Of a stretch of 64,000 bases of DNA, positions 1 through 6,975 are shown one piece after another. The stretch is from Hungatella sp. GTDB lineage: Bacteria; Bacillota; Clostridia; Lachnospirales; Lachnospiraceae. The notes under the pieces were generated by a model, which did not search any database, was not told where the DNA came from, and saw nothing but the letters and a program-made list of their open reading frames with translations. The position numbers were made by a program, and so were the translations under genes. How positions within the stretch are numbered: the first letter of the stretch is position 1; the number at the start of each line of letters is the position of its first letter. The DNA lies in NCBI GenBank assembly GCA_022792815.1, contig JAAWBS010000057.1:1-64000 (forward strand), in the 5' to 3' direction.

Positions 1-2
1 CG

Positions 3-86
3 GACGAGATCATACAAGAATATATCAAAAATCAGGATTTAGAAGAACGAAAGAAGAGCGATAACTTCGAGGTCGGACAACTTTAG
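3..86 (+). CDS. C-terminal end of a probable IS200-type transposase (partial)
   Basis: Only the last 27 codons are in the window, read in the frame that starts at base 3 and stops with TAG at 84-86. The residues EYIKNQ followed by a charged tail resemble the C-terminal helix of the small Y1 (HUH) transposases of the IS200 group, which cut and join single-stranded DNA with a tyrosine nucleophile. The catalytic residues lie upstream of the window. The call rests on this short match plus the hairpins immediately downstream, so it is an inference; another small protein ending here cannot be excluded. Confidence 0.5.
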   Translation, partial: DEIIQEYIKNQDLEERKKSDNFEVGQL

Positions 87-101
87 GCTGCTTCAGCAGC
101 C
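86..101. repeat. Hairpin GGCTGC-TTCA-GCAGCC
   Basis: A perfect 6-bp stem with a TTCA loop overlaps the last base of the transposase stop codon. It has the same loop as the larger hairpin 10 bases downstream. It could be part of the IS end or a terminator without a T-run. Confidence 0.5.
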
Positions 102-110
102 AGTCCAAAC

Positions 111-130
111 CCACCGGCTTCAGCCGGTGG
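111..130. repeat. Hairpin CCACCGGC-TTCA-GCCGGTGG, probable IS200/IS605 right-end structure
   Basis: A perfect 8-bp GC-rich stem with a TTCA loop, about 25 bases past the transposase stop. Its place and form fit the subterminal recognition hairpin of an IS200/IS605 right end. Confidence 0.6.
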
Positions 131-254
131 TGGTTTAGTTTCAGAGAAATAAGGGTTACATCGGATAGTCATTTTAGTAAAGGCCAAAAGCAGATCTATG
201 AAGTCATGGCATAACAGCAATATAAACGACATATACAGATGAGGCAGGTGCATT

Positions 255-1379
255 ATGGAGAAAATGACATCAGGAATGATGGGGGATTTTAATCGAAGGC
301 AGATCTACCATCTGATCTATCAAAGACAGAGGATTTCCCGTATCGGGATAGCGAATGAGCTGAGGCTGAGCCTTCCCACGGTTAACCAGAAGCTGAAAGC
401 CCTGGAGGAGGAGAAGCTGATCGAGAGGAACGGCTTTTTCGAGTCCACAGGAGGAAGAAAATCCATCGTGTACAGCTGTGTCACCAATGCGCGGGTGGCT
501 GTAGGAGCGCACATTACGGTTCACTATATCCGGCTGGTAGCTGTGGATATGTACGGGAAGATTTTACGGAGGGTCCAGATCGACGAGGACTATGAGCATG
601 CAGAAGACTACTATCGCCGTTTCGGGGAACATGTCAATGCATTTATAAAGACGTTAAATATGTCCACGAAGAAGATCATGGGGGTTGGGATCGCGCTGGT
701 GGCGCTTTTGTCTAAGGACCGACAGTCTGTGGCCAAGAGTGTTTTGCTGGGCAGCTCCGAGGGGACTCTGGCAGATTTTGGCCGGTGGGTGGATGTTCCC
801 TGTCAGATGTTTCATGACAGTGAGGCGGCGGCCATGGCGGAGATGTGGTTTTCTCCCGGAATCACAGATGCCATGTATCTGGGGCTGAATTATCACTTAA
901 ACGGAATGCTGATCCTCAACGGAAAGATTCATGTGGGAAAGGAGTACACAGGGGGGCTGGTGGAGCACATGACCCTTCATCCTGGAGGGGCTCTGTGTTA
1001 CTGCGGGAAACGGGGGTGCTTTACCACGTACTGTTCCGGCCGTGTACTGTTTGAGGACAAAGAGGGAGCGTGCCAGGAATTTTTTGTGCGGCTTCGCGGC
1101 GGGGATCGGGAGATTGGGGATAAATGGAGTGAATTTATGGAACAGCTGGCCATTGCCATCGGCAGTCTCAGCGCGGTGTTGGACTGCGATATCATTTTGG
1201 GCGGCCAGATCGGTGCATTCATGACTCAGGAGGATGTCTCTTCCCTGCAGCGGATGGTCAGGGAGCAGTTTCAGTATGCGCCCTCCACAGATTTTATCTG
1301 TCTGGGGTACAAGGACGAGGATGTCTGCGCCTGCGGGGCGGCGCTTGCCTACATATCAGAGTTTATGGAAGAGATGTAA
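255..1379 (+). CDS. ROK-family transcriptional regulator (NagC/XylR type)
   Basis: A 374-residue protein with an N-terminal winged helix (about residues 15-65, with SLPTVNQKLKALEEEKLIER as the recognition part) joined to a ROK sugar-sensing domain. The ROK zinc motif is seen as CYCGKRGC, preceded by the EHMTLHP segment; the sugar-site motif is the variant HDSEAAAMAE in place of the usual NDANAAALAE. The kinase phosphate loop is degenerate, as in ROK repressors that bind but do not phosphorylate sugar. It lies immediately upstream of, and in the same orientation as, the tct-sulfatase locus and is probably its local repressor. The predicted palindrome at 1731-1747 is a candidate target. The start at 255 has only a weak GAGG upstream. 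The effector is unknown. Confidence 0.88.
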   Translation: MEKMTSGMMGDFNRRQIYHLIYQRQRISRIGIANELRLSLPTVNQKLKALEEEKLIERNGFFESTGGRKSIVYSCVTNARVAVGAHITVHYIRLVAVDMYGKILRRVQIDEDYEHAEDYYRRFGEHVNAFIKTLNMSTKKIMGVGIALVALLSKDRQSVAKSVLLGSSEGTLADFGRWVDVPCQMFHDSEAAAMAEMWFSPGITDAMYLGLNYHLNGMLILNGKIHVGKEYTGGLVEHMTLHPGGALCYCGKRGCFTTYCSGRVLFEDKEGACQEFFVRLRGGDREIGDKWSEFMEQLAIAIGSLSAVLDCDIILGGQIGAFMTQEDVSSLQRMVREQFQYAPSTDFICLGYKDEDVCACGAALAYISEFMEEM

Positions 1380-1610
1380 GTCTGTGTATTGACCTGCCCG
1401 CAGTCAGGCTGACAGCGCCGCCCGGACTGTGATCTGCTGTGCAGGTGTCGGCCGGTGCTGCTGCCGCATATCGCCTTCTTCCTCTGTCCTGCAGGGGGAC
1501 GGTATGTCCGTCACTGTCAGCTGTAAGGGGAACATGTCAGTACATCAGGCAGAGATGAGTGACCATAGGAATGGATAGAAACTTTAGAAAATATCATTTC
1601 AGAAAGTGTT

Positions 1611-1653
1611 TGAGAGGCAGCCAGAAGAGGACTGGACAGGCCTCTCATTTTTT
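1611..1653 (+). terminator. Rho-independent terminator downstream of the ROK gene
   Basis: TGAGAGG at 1611-1617 pairs with CCTCTCA at 1641-1647, with an inner CCAG/CTGG stem, followed by six T. It separates the ROK transcript from the promoter at 1690. The stretch 1380-1610 holds no gene I can support. Confidence 0.75.
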
Positions 1654-1689
1654 GTGCAAAAATTATAAAAAAAGAAATAATAAAATTCC

Positions 1690-1718
1690 TTGACAGTATA
1701 AAATTAACATGATATACT
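1690..1718 (+). promoter_or_regulatory. Strong sigma-A type promoter for the tct operon
   Basis: TTGACA (1690-1695), 17-bp spacer, TATACT (1713-1718). Close to consensus, so strong unless repressed. Transcription would start near 1725, about 225 nt before tctC. Confidence 0.85.
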
Positions 1719-1730
1719 GGAAGAGACTTA

Positions 1731-1747
1731 AGTAAATATATTTTACT
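1731..1747. promoter_or_regulatory. Predicted repressor operator AGTAAA-N5-TTTACT
   Basis: A perfect 6-bp inverted repeat spaced by 5 AT bases, just downstream of the predicted transcription start and so well placed for repression. AT-rich palindromes with TTTACTAA-like arms resemble operators of ROK repressors such as XylR, and a ROK regulator gene lies just upstream. A related half site, TTTTAGTAAA, lies at about 172-181, upstream of the ROK gene itself. Binding by that regulator is an inference. Confidence 0.5.
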
Positions 1748-1852
1748 AAAGTGAGCACATCGGAATGGGGAAAACTGCCGGAGGCAAGTCGGTCTAACCT
1801 TGGCTTCCTGCCGTCACCAGACCAATGAGGATATCGCAGATGTCTGACCAGA

Positions 1853-1931
1853 TGATAGGTAATTGCGAAAGTCAAAGTTGAGAGAATATTCAGCCAAGTT
1901 TTGAGTTTCGCGGATGTCTATCACCAGATGA
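1853..1931. repeat. Dispersed inverted-repeat element, copy 1 (core GAATATTC at 1884-1891)
   Basis: An imperfect inverted repeat of about 35-bp arms around GAATATTC. Its reverse complement matches 40867-40916 at about nine bases in ten, and its right arm matches 37641-37683 in direct orientation. A near-direct repeat overlaps its right end: TCGCAGATGTCTGACCAG at 1834-1851 recurs as TCGCGGATGTCTATCACCAG at 1908-1927. Confidence 0.65.
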
Positions 1932-1950
1932 AAAGGAAGGGAGAAAAATC

Positions 1951-2997
1951 ATGAAGAAACCATTGGCAATGTTGTTGACCGTTTCTGTGGTGTTGGGGCT
2001 TTCGGGGTGTTCTGGTGCACAGGGAGGCAGCACGGCAGCCGCCACCACCGCCGCTGCCGGGGGCGGTGGAGTCTCGGCAGCGGCCGAGAAATACCCGTCG
2101 GAGAAGGTGATCACCTGGTATACCCAGGCGGCAGGTTCCGCCTCCGACGTGATCGCCAGGATCGTAGGACCGAAACTGGGGGAGATCTTGGGACAGACCG
2201 TGGTGTATGAGAATTTAGGAGGTGCCGGTGGGATGAATATGCTGAACCCGGTTTATAAGAACCCGGCAGACGGATATTCCATCGCCAGTCTGACGGTTCC
2301 GGCGCTGTGCATGACACCGTACTCCGAGGATTGTCTCTATACCTATGAAGATTTTACCGCGCTGTACTGTGTACAGAAGCAGCCCCAGTGCCTGACTGTC
2401 CGGGCGGACGCACCCTACGACACCATTGAGGAATTGATCGACTATATGAAAGCCAATCCGGATACGGTCCGTCTGGGATCGCCGGGAGTCAGCTCCGTTC
2501 ACTATATCGCTTTGGCCGGATGGAAGATGGAAGCAGAGCTGCCCTTCCAGGTGGTAGCGTACGACGATGCGCCCACGCTGAATGCGGCGCTTCTCGGCGG
2601 CCATATCGAGGGCCTTGCCCTGGGATATTCGGAGGTGGCGCAGTATCTGGATTCCGGAGATTTTAAGATCCTGGCATTTACCACCCACGACGAGGTGAAG
2701 CCGGCCGGGTATGAGTCCCTTCCCACCTTTGGAGAGCTGGGCTATACGGCCAAAGGCGTGGCGTTCCAGGGGATCTGCATGAAGGCGGGGACAGACCCGG
2801 ATATCTATGACAAGATCGTAGCTGCGTTTGAACAGATCTGGACAGACCCGGACATCATCGCTCAGCTGACAGAGGCCAATATCTGGATCGAGGGGACCCT
2901 GGAAGGACCGGAGGATTTCGCTCAGACTGTCAAAGAGGACTATGAATATTACGGGAAGGTTCTGACGGAGACAGGGCTGATGGAGGAGCTGTACTGA
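1951..2997 (+). CDS. tctC: Tripartite tricarboxylate transporter, substrate-binding lipoprotein (TctC/Bug family)
   Basis: A 348-residue extracytoplasmic solute receptor. A lipoprotein signal peptide ends in LSGC with the lipidated cysteine at residue 20, followed by an Ala/Thr/Gly-rich tether (about 27-45). The mature domain has the Bug-family pattern: SASDVIARIVGPKLGEILGQ near the start and a VVYENLGGAGGM segment, which in the family line the carboxylate-binding cleft. It would capture an organic acid and hand it to the TctA/TctB membrane pair encoded next. The ribosome site GGAAGGGAG is 7 nt before ATG. Substrates of Bug proteins cannot be read from sequence; the neighbouring sulfatases and sugar genes suggest an acidic sugar rather than citrate. 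Confidence 0.9.
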   Translation: MKKPLAMLLTVSVVLGLSGCSGAQGGSTAAATTAAAGGGGVSAAAEKYPSEKVITWYTQAAGSASDVIARIVGPKLGEILGQTVVYENLGGAGGMNMLNPVYKNPADGYSIASLTVPALCMTPYSEDCLYTYEDFTALYCVQKQPQCLTVRADAPYDTIEELIDYMKANPDTVRLGSPGVSSVHYIALAGWKMEAELPFQVVAYDDAPTLNAALLGGHIEGLALGYSEVAQYLDSGDFKILAFTTHDEVKPAGYESLPTFGELGYTAKGVAFQGICMKAGTDPDIYDKIVAAFEQIWTDPDIIAQLTEANIWIEGTLEGPEDFAQTVKEDYEYYGKVLTETGLMEELY

Positions 2998-3062
2998 GAC
3001 AGCCGTCCGGGGACGAAAGCCTGAGTCGTGAAGCGAAATACCGGAGAGAAAGCAGGGAAGAC

Positions 3063-3521
3063 ATGGTGAAAGAAAAACATGTGAATCTGGCAGTGGCCGC
3101 GGTGCTGCTGTGCCTGGATGCCGTATATCTGTATACGGCATTCCACGGGCGCCAATACAAGGGAAGTGTGGTGGGACCTTTTGAGTTTGCAAAGTACCTG
3201 GGCATCGCCCTGGCCTGCCTGTGCGGGGCGGTGATCGTCCAGACATTGAGAGATCGCAGAGAGGACGGCAGATTCGAGATCAAACGCCTGGATCTGGTCT
3301 GTATCACTCTGGGAGGGACTGCGCTGTTTCTCCTCTTGTGGCAGGTGACGGGGCTGTTTTATCTGTGGGCGTTCTGTTATGTAGAAGGGCTTTTGCTGGC
3401 TTTCGAGGGAAAGCAGCAGGATTCTGCAAAGAAGGCAGTGCTGGGCAGTGCGGTCATTGCGGCAGGTGTGACGCTGACCGTGTATCTGCTGTTTGCAGTC
3501 GGGATGAAAATTTATCTGTAG
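3063..3521 (+). CDS. tctB: Tripartite tricarboxylate transporter, small membrane subunit (TctB)
   Basis: A 152-residue protein with about four hydrophobic helices (roughly residues 8-25, 42-60, 78-105, 120-148) and a charged loop RDRREDGRFEIKRLD in the middle. This size and layout match TctB, the small and poorly conserved integral membrane subunit of tripartite tricarboxylate transporters. Identification leans on its place between tctC and tctA, since TctB sequences vary widely. It is 65 nt after tctC and 24 nt before tctA and is surely in the same transcript. Confidence 0.85.
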   Translation: MVKEKHVNLAVAAVLLCLDAVYLYTAFHGRQYKGSVVGPFEFAKYLGIALACLCGAVIVQTLRDRREDGRFEIKRLDLVCITLGGTALFLLLWQVTGLFYLWAFCYVEGLLLAFEGKQQDSAKKAVLGSAVIAAGVTLTVYLLFAVGMKIYL

Positions 3522-3545
3522 CGGCGGGAATGGAGGGATGGAGAG

Positions 3546-5054
3546 ATGACAATATTTGGATTTAATCTGCTGGAACTGTTTCAGCCGCTTAATATGGTGC
3601 TCTGTTTTGCGGGAGTGTTTATCGGCCTGTTGGTCGGCGCTCTCCCTGGGCTGGGGACAACTCTGGCCATTGCCCTGGTTCTTCCGTTTACCTGGAGCCT
3701 GAAACCGCTGACAGCTATCCTGCTTCTTCTGTGCGTGTATCAGGGGGCAGAGTACGGCGGGTCCATTTCTTCGATTATTCTGGGGATTCCCGGGACGGCG
3801 GGGGCAGCGGCCACTGCGCTGGACGGCAATGCTCTGGCAAAGCAGGGGAAACCGTCGGAGGCCATCCGATATTCCCTGGCAGCTTCGACGGTGGGAGGAT
3901 TGGCGGGAGCCGCGGTGATGCTGTTTTTCACCAAACCCATCGGGACCTTCGCCCTGGGCTTTTCGGCGCCGGACTACTGCATGCTGGGATTGATCGCCTG
4001 TATCGCCGTGATCTCCATGAGCAGCGGAAGCTATGTGAAAGGTCTGATCAGCGTGATCATCGGGGCAATGCTGAGCATGGTGGGGACAGATGTGATCAAC
4101 GGAGCGGTGCGTTTTGCCTACGGGAGGCCGGAGCTTTATGACGGAGTGGACACGGTATGTCTGATCGTGGCAGTGTTCGCCATACCGGAGCTTCTCAGCG
4201 TGATATGCGACAACTTAAACACCCGATATGTGGTGAGTACTCAGAAGGAAAAGGTAAAGATACCCCTCAGGGAGTTTGCAGACAACATGAAACCGGCGGC
4301 TTCCGGCAGCCTCATCGGGATCGTCATCGGCATTTTCCCGGGCCTGGGCGGAGGCGTGGCCGCGTGGCTGTCCTACATGTTTACATCCCGGACCTCGAAG
4401 AATCCCGAGAGCTTCGGCAAGGGCAATCCCCGGGGCATCACTGCGCCGGAGTCTGCCAACAATGCGTCTGTGGCAGGGTCCATGATCCCCATGCTGTCCA
4501 TGGGAATCCCCGGCTCCAGCGCGGCAGCCATCATCGGCGCGGCATTTACCATGCAGGGAATTCAGGTGGGGCCCATGCTGTTTAACTCGGATCCCCATCT
4601 GGTTTACGGAATCTTCTTTGGATTCTTCTTGTCCGTGATTGCACTGTATCTGCTGGGGCGGGCTCTGACCCCCTTCTTTTCCAGGATCCTGGTGATCCGC
4701 AATTCGATTTTGGTGCCGATTTTATTGCTCCTTTGTCTCATCGGAGGCTTTGCCTCGAAGAAGCTGTTTCTTCATCTGTGGATCGCGCTGATACTCGGGA
4801 TACTGTTTTTTGCGATGAAACGGCTTTCCTACCCTCTGGCTCCGGTGATCATCGCATTTATCCTGGGCCCCATCATCGAGAAGAATTTCCGCAGAGCGCT
4901 TTCTCTGTCCATGGGAAGTTATTCCATCTTTTATCAGAGTCTGTGTTCTAAGGTGATCCTGGCTGTTTTGGTATTAGTTATCTGTTATCCGCTCCTGAAA
5001 CGGGCGGCTGACAGGAGGAAGGGGGCGGAAGATGAGAATATCGGCAGAGACTAA
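3546..5054 (+). CDS. tctA: Tripartite tricarboxylate transporter, large membrane subunit (TctA)
   Basis: A 502-residue integral membrane permease with about ten to twelve hydrophobic helices. Family signatures are plain: GLLVGALPGLGTTLAIALVLP near the N-terminus and its inverted partner GIVIGIFPGLGGGVAAWLSY at about residue 255, plus the stretch GITAPESANNASVAGSMIPML followed by GIPGSSAAAIIGA. It moves substrate with a cation gradient after delivery by TctC. The 3' end overlaps the next gene by 23 nt, so translation is probably coupled. Length is normal for the family. Confidence 0.93.
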   Translation: MTIFGFNLLELFQPLNMVLCFAGVFIGLLVGALPGLGTTLAIALVLPFTWSLKPLTAILLLLCVYQGAEYGGSISSIILGIPGTAGAAATALDGNALAKQGKPSEAIRYSLAASTVGGLAGAAVMLFFTKPIGTFALGFSAPDYCMLGLIACIAVISMSSGSYVKGLISVIIGAMLSMVGTDVINGAVRFAYGRPELYDGVDTVCLIVAVFAIPELLSVICDNLNTRYVVSTQKEKVKIPLREFADNMKPAASGSLIGIVIGIFPGLGGGVAAWLSYMFTSRTSKNPESFGKGNPRGITAPESANNASVAGSMIPMLSMGIPGSSAAAIIGAAFTMQGIQVGPMLFNSDPHLVYGIFFGFFLSVIALYLLGRALTPFFSRILVIRNSILVPILLLLCLIGGFASKKLFLHLWIALILGILFFAMKRLSYPLAPVIIAFILGPIIEKNFRRALSLSMGSYSIFYQSLCSKVILAVLVLVICYPLLKRAADRRKGAEDENIGRD

Positions 5055-5919
5055 TTTCCTCAGCCGGCGGTTCGGAGACGAAGCGGCAGTCCGGATGATC
5101 GCCGAGGCAGGATTTGACTGTGTGGACTATACCATGACCCTGATGTGTGAGGAGGGACATATCTTAAATTCGGATGCCGCGTTTGAACACCTGAACCATT
5201 TGAAAAAACTGGGTCAGGAACTGGGGATTGTCTATGGACAGGCCCATGCGCCCTTCCGGTTTGACTTAAGCTGTGTGAGCAGCGGGCTGGAACGGGCAAG
5301 GCAGAGTGTGGTGCGCTGTTTCGAGTATGCGGCTGTCTTGGAGATCCCGATTGTGGTGGTGCACCCTCTCCAGCATCTGCCCTACCGTACCAACCAGCAG
5401 GCGGTGTGGGATCTGAATATGGCGTATTACCGGGACTTAATCCCCTATGCCAGGCATTTCGGCATAAAAATTGCTCTGGAAAATCTGTTTGACCGGGACG
5501 GGCGTGATATTCTGGTTGCAGGGGTCTGTGCGGATCCCCGCAGGTATGTGGAGGCCATCGACCGGCTGGACAGCCCACAGATCGTGGCCTGTGTGGATAT
5601 CGGGCATGGGGTGCTCATCGGGGAGGACCCGGGGGAGCTGATCCGCGCGCTGGGCCATGACCGCCTGAAGGCACTGCACGTCAATGACAATAACCAGATA
5701 TCGGACGAGCACACCATCCCGTATCTGGGGAAGGGGGACTGGGAAGAGGCGGCGCGGGCTTTGGCAGATATCCGGTATGACGGTGACTTTACCTTCGAGG
5801 CATTTGCCTTTCACAATTGTTTTCCGGATCCCATGAAACAGGCTGCCTTAAGGTTTACGGCAGAGCTGGGACGGTATCTGACAGGGCGGATTGAAACATA
5901 CAGAAAAGAGGCACAGTAA
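5032..5919 (+). CDS. Sugar phosphate isomerase/epimerase-like TIM-barrel protein
   Basis: A 295-residue protein of the xylose isomerase-like/AP endonuclease 2 superfamily. The metal-site pattern of that fold is visible: a histidine in QAHAPFR, VVHPLQH, the glutamate in ALENLFD (about residue 150), then CVDIGHG, ALHVNDN and the C-terminal FEAFAF. Such enzymes isomerise or epimerise keto sugars or inositols with a divalent metal. It overlaps tctA by 23 nt and abuts the kinase gene with no gap, so its substrate is likely the compound imported by TctABC or its breakdown product. Exact activity cannot be told. The ribosome site is GGGGGCGGAAG. Confidence 0.8.
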   Translation: MRISAETNFLSRRFGDEAAVRMIAEAGFDCVDYTMTLMCEEGHILNSDAAFEHLNHLKKLGQELGIVYGQAHAPFRFDLSCVSSGLERARQSVVRCFEYAAVLEIPIVVVHPLQHLPYRTNQQAVWDLNMAYYRDLIPYARHFGIKIALENLFDRDGRDILVAGVCADPRRYVEAIDRLDSPQIVACVDIGHGVLIGEDPGELIRALGHDRLKALHVNDNNQISDEHTIPYLGKGDWEEAARALADIRYDGDFTFEAFAFHNCFPDPMKQAALRFTAELGRYLTGRIETYRKEAQ

Positions 5920-6894
5920 ATGACCGATTATTATATAGGAATTGACTCCGGAGGGACAAAGACGGAGATTATTCTCACAGACGGCAGAGGGCAGATTCTG
6001 TCGAAAGCCCTTACCTGCGGCTGCAATCCTCTGGATGTGGGCACGGAGACGACACGGGAGACTCTGCTGTCCGGACTTAAGGCGCTGCAGATCCCAGAGG
6101 AAGGACGGGTATCTGCCCTTTATGCGGGGATTGCCGGGGCCAATCACGTGGATTTGAATATGGAGGAGACCCTTGAAACCATGTATCCGGGGATCAAGGC
6201 ACAGATCGACGATGACCGGCGTATGGTGCTGTCGGGCACCTTGGGACATGTGGATGGCTGCGGGATGATCTGCGGAACAGGTTCCTCTCTTTCTATCATC
6301 GTGGAGGGCTGCCCGATCCGCCAGGTGGGAGGCCTGGGATACCTGGTAGACACCGGGGGAAGCGGCTACGAGCTGGGGCAGGCAGGCCTGAAATATGCCT
6401 TTCGGTATCTGGACGGAAGGGGAGAGTACACGGTTCTGGCCAAAGCCATAGAGGATATCCTGGGAGTGGGACTCTGGGAAGGTCTGGGGAAGATCTATGA
6501 AGGAGGAAGGGCCTTTATCGCCTCCTTGGCCCACACCGTGTTTGAGGGAGCCGACAGCGGCGATGAGGTGTGCCAAAAGATTCTGGATGAGTCCTCCTAT
6601 CGGCTGTCAGAGCTGACCTTTGCCGCGGAACGGCATTTTGACGGGACATTTCCGGTGGTGATGTCAGGAGGGATCTTCAGACAGTATCCGGATTATGCCC
6701 GGATGGTGTGCGCCAGAGCCTCCGCCAGGGCCCACATGATCCAAGCCCAGGTGCCCCCCGTCTACGGAGCTCTGGTGGAGGCCATGTGGCAGAGAGGCGT
6801 GAAGGCAGACGACGATGTGAGAAGGAGATTTATGGAAAATTACGAGAACTGCGTGAGCACGGAGTGCAGAGCAGTCCGCAGGTATGCGGGCTAG
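5920..6894 (+). CDS. BadF/BcrA/NagK-type sugar kinase
   Basis: A 324-residue actin-fold ATPase. The phosphate-1 loop is GIDSGGTKTEIILTD at residues 6-20; DLNMEE and CGTGSSLSIIVE (about 115-126) form further parts of the ATP site, and GGLGYLVDTGGSGYELG is the family glycine-rich stretch. The closest well-known members are N-acetylglucosamine kinases, so it probably phosphorylates an amino sugar or related hexose released by the locus. The ATG follows the stop of the isomerase gene directly. The alternative, a BcrA-like activator ATPase, is unlikely because no dehydratase genes are nearby. Confidence 0.82.
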   Translation: MTDYYIGIDSGGTKTEIILTDGRGQILSKALTCGCNPLDVGTETTRETLLSGLKALQIPEEGRVSALYAGIAGANHVDLNMEETLETMYPGIKAQIDDDRRMVLSGTLGHVDGCGMICGTGSSLSIIVEGCPIRQVGGLGYLVDTGGSGYELGQAGLKYAFRYLDGRGEYTVLAKAIEDILGVGLWEGLGKIYEGGRAFIASLAHTVFEGADSGDEVCQKILDESSYRLSELTFAAERHFDGTFPVVMSGGIFRQYPDYARMVCARASARAHMIQAQVPPVYGALVEAMWQRGVKADDDVRRRFMENYENCVSTECRAVRRYAG

Positions 6895-6975
6895 TACTGC
6901 AGCGTGTCTGAAGATTCATGCTGCGTCATTTGGCTGAAAGGAAATGTGTCATTATTGTAGTAGGAGGAAAATATC

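Larger units (their letters stand above)
1..135 (+). mobile_element. Right end of an IS200/IS605-type insertion sequence (partial)
   Basis: The window opens inside what looks like the 3' end of a Y1-type transposase gene, followed at once by two hairpins that share the loop TTCA (86-101 and 111-130). Subterminal hairpins just outside the transposase stop are the hallmark of IS200/IS605 ends, which these transposases recognise as single-stranded structures. There are no terminal inverted repeats or target duplication to find, as expected for this family. The left end lies outside the window, so whether the element is intact cannot be judged, and the right limit given is approximate. Confidence 0.55.
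1725..1950 (+). other. Long structured 5' leader of the tct operon, no recognised riboswitch
   Basis: About 225 nt lie between the predicted start of transcription and tctC. The leader holds a GC-rich part (1755-1830) with possible pairing between GGAGGCAAG and CTTGGCTTCC, a near-direct repeat (1834-1855 and 1908-1931) and the inverted-repeat element described separately. I could not match it to any riboswitch, T-box or antiterminator class I know. Confidence 0.35.

Noticed and set aside
1725-1950. Possible riboswitch in the tctC leader
   Set aside because: I compared it by eye with cobalamin, TPP, SAM, THF and cyclic-di-GMP consensus features and found no matching core; kept only as an unassigned structured leader.
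2215-3246. Long minus-strand open frame opposite tctC/tctB
   Set aside because: Shadow of GC-rich coding DNA: no ribosome site, no family resemblance, and the plus strand genes are certain.
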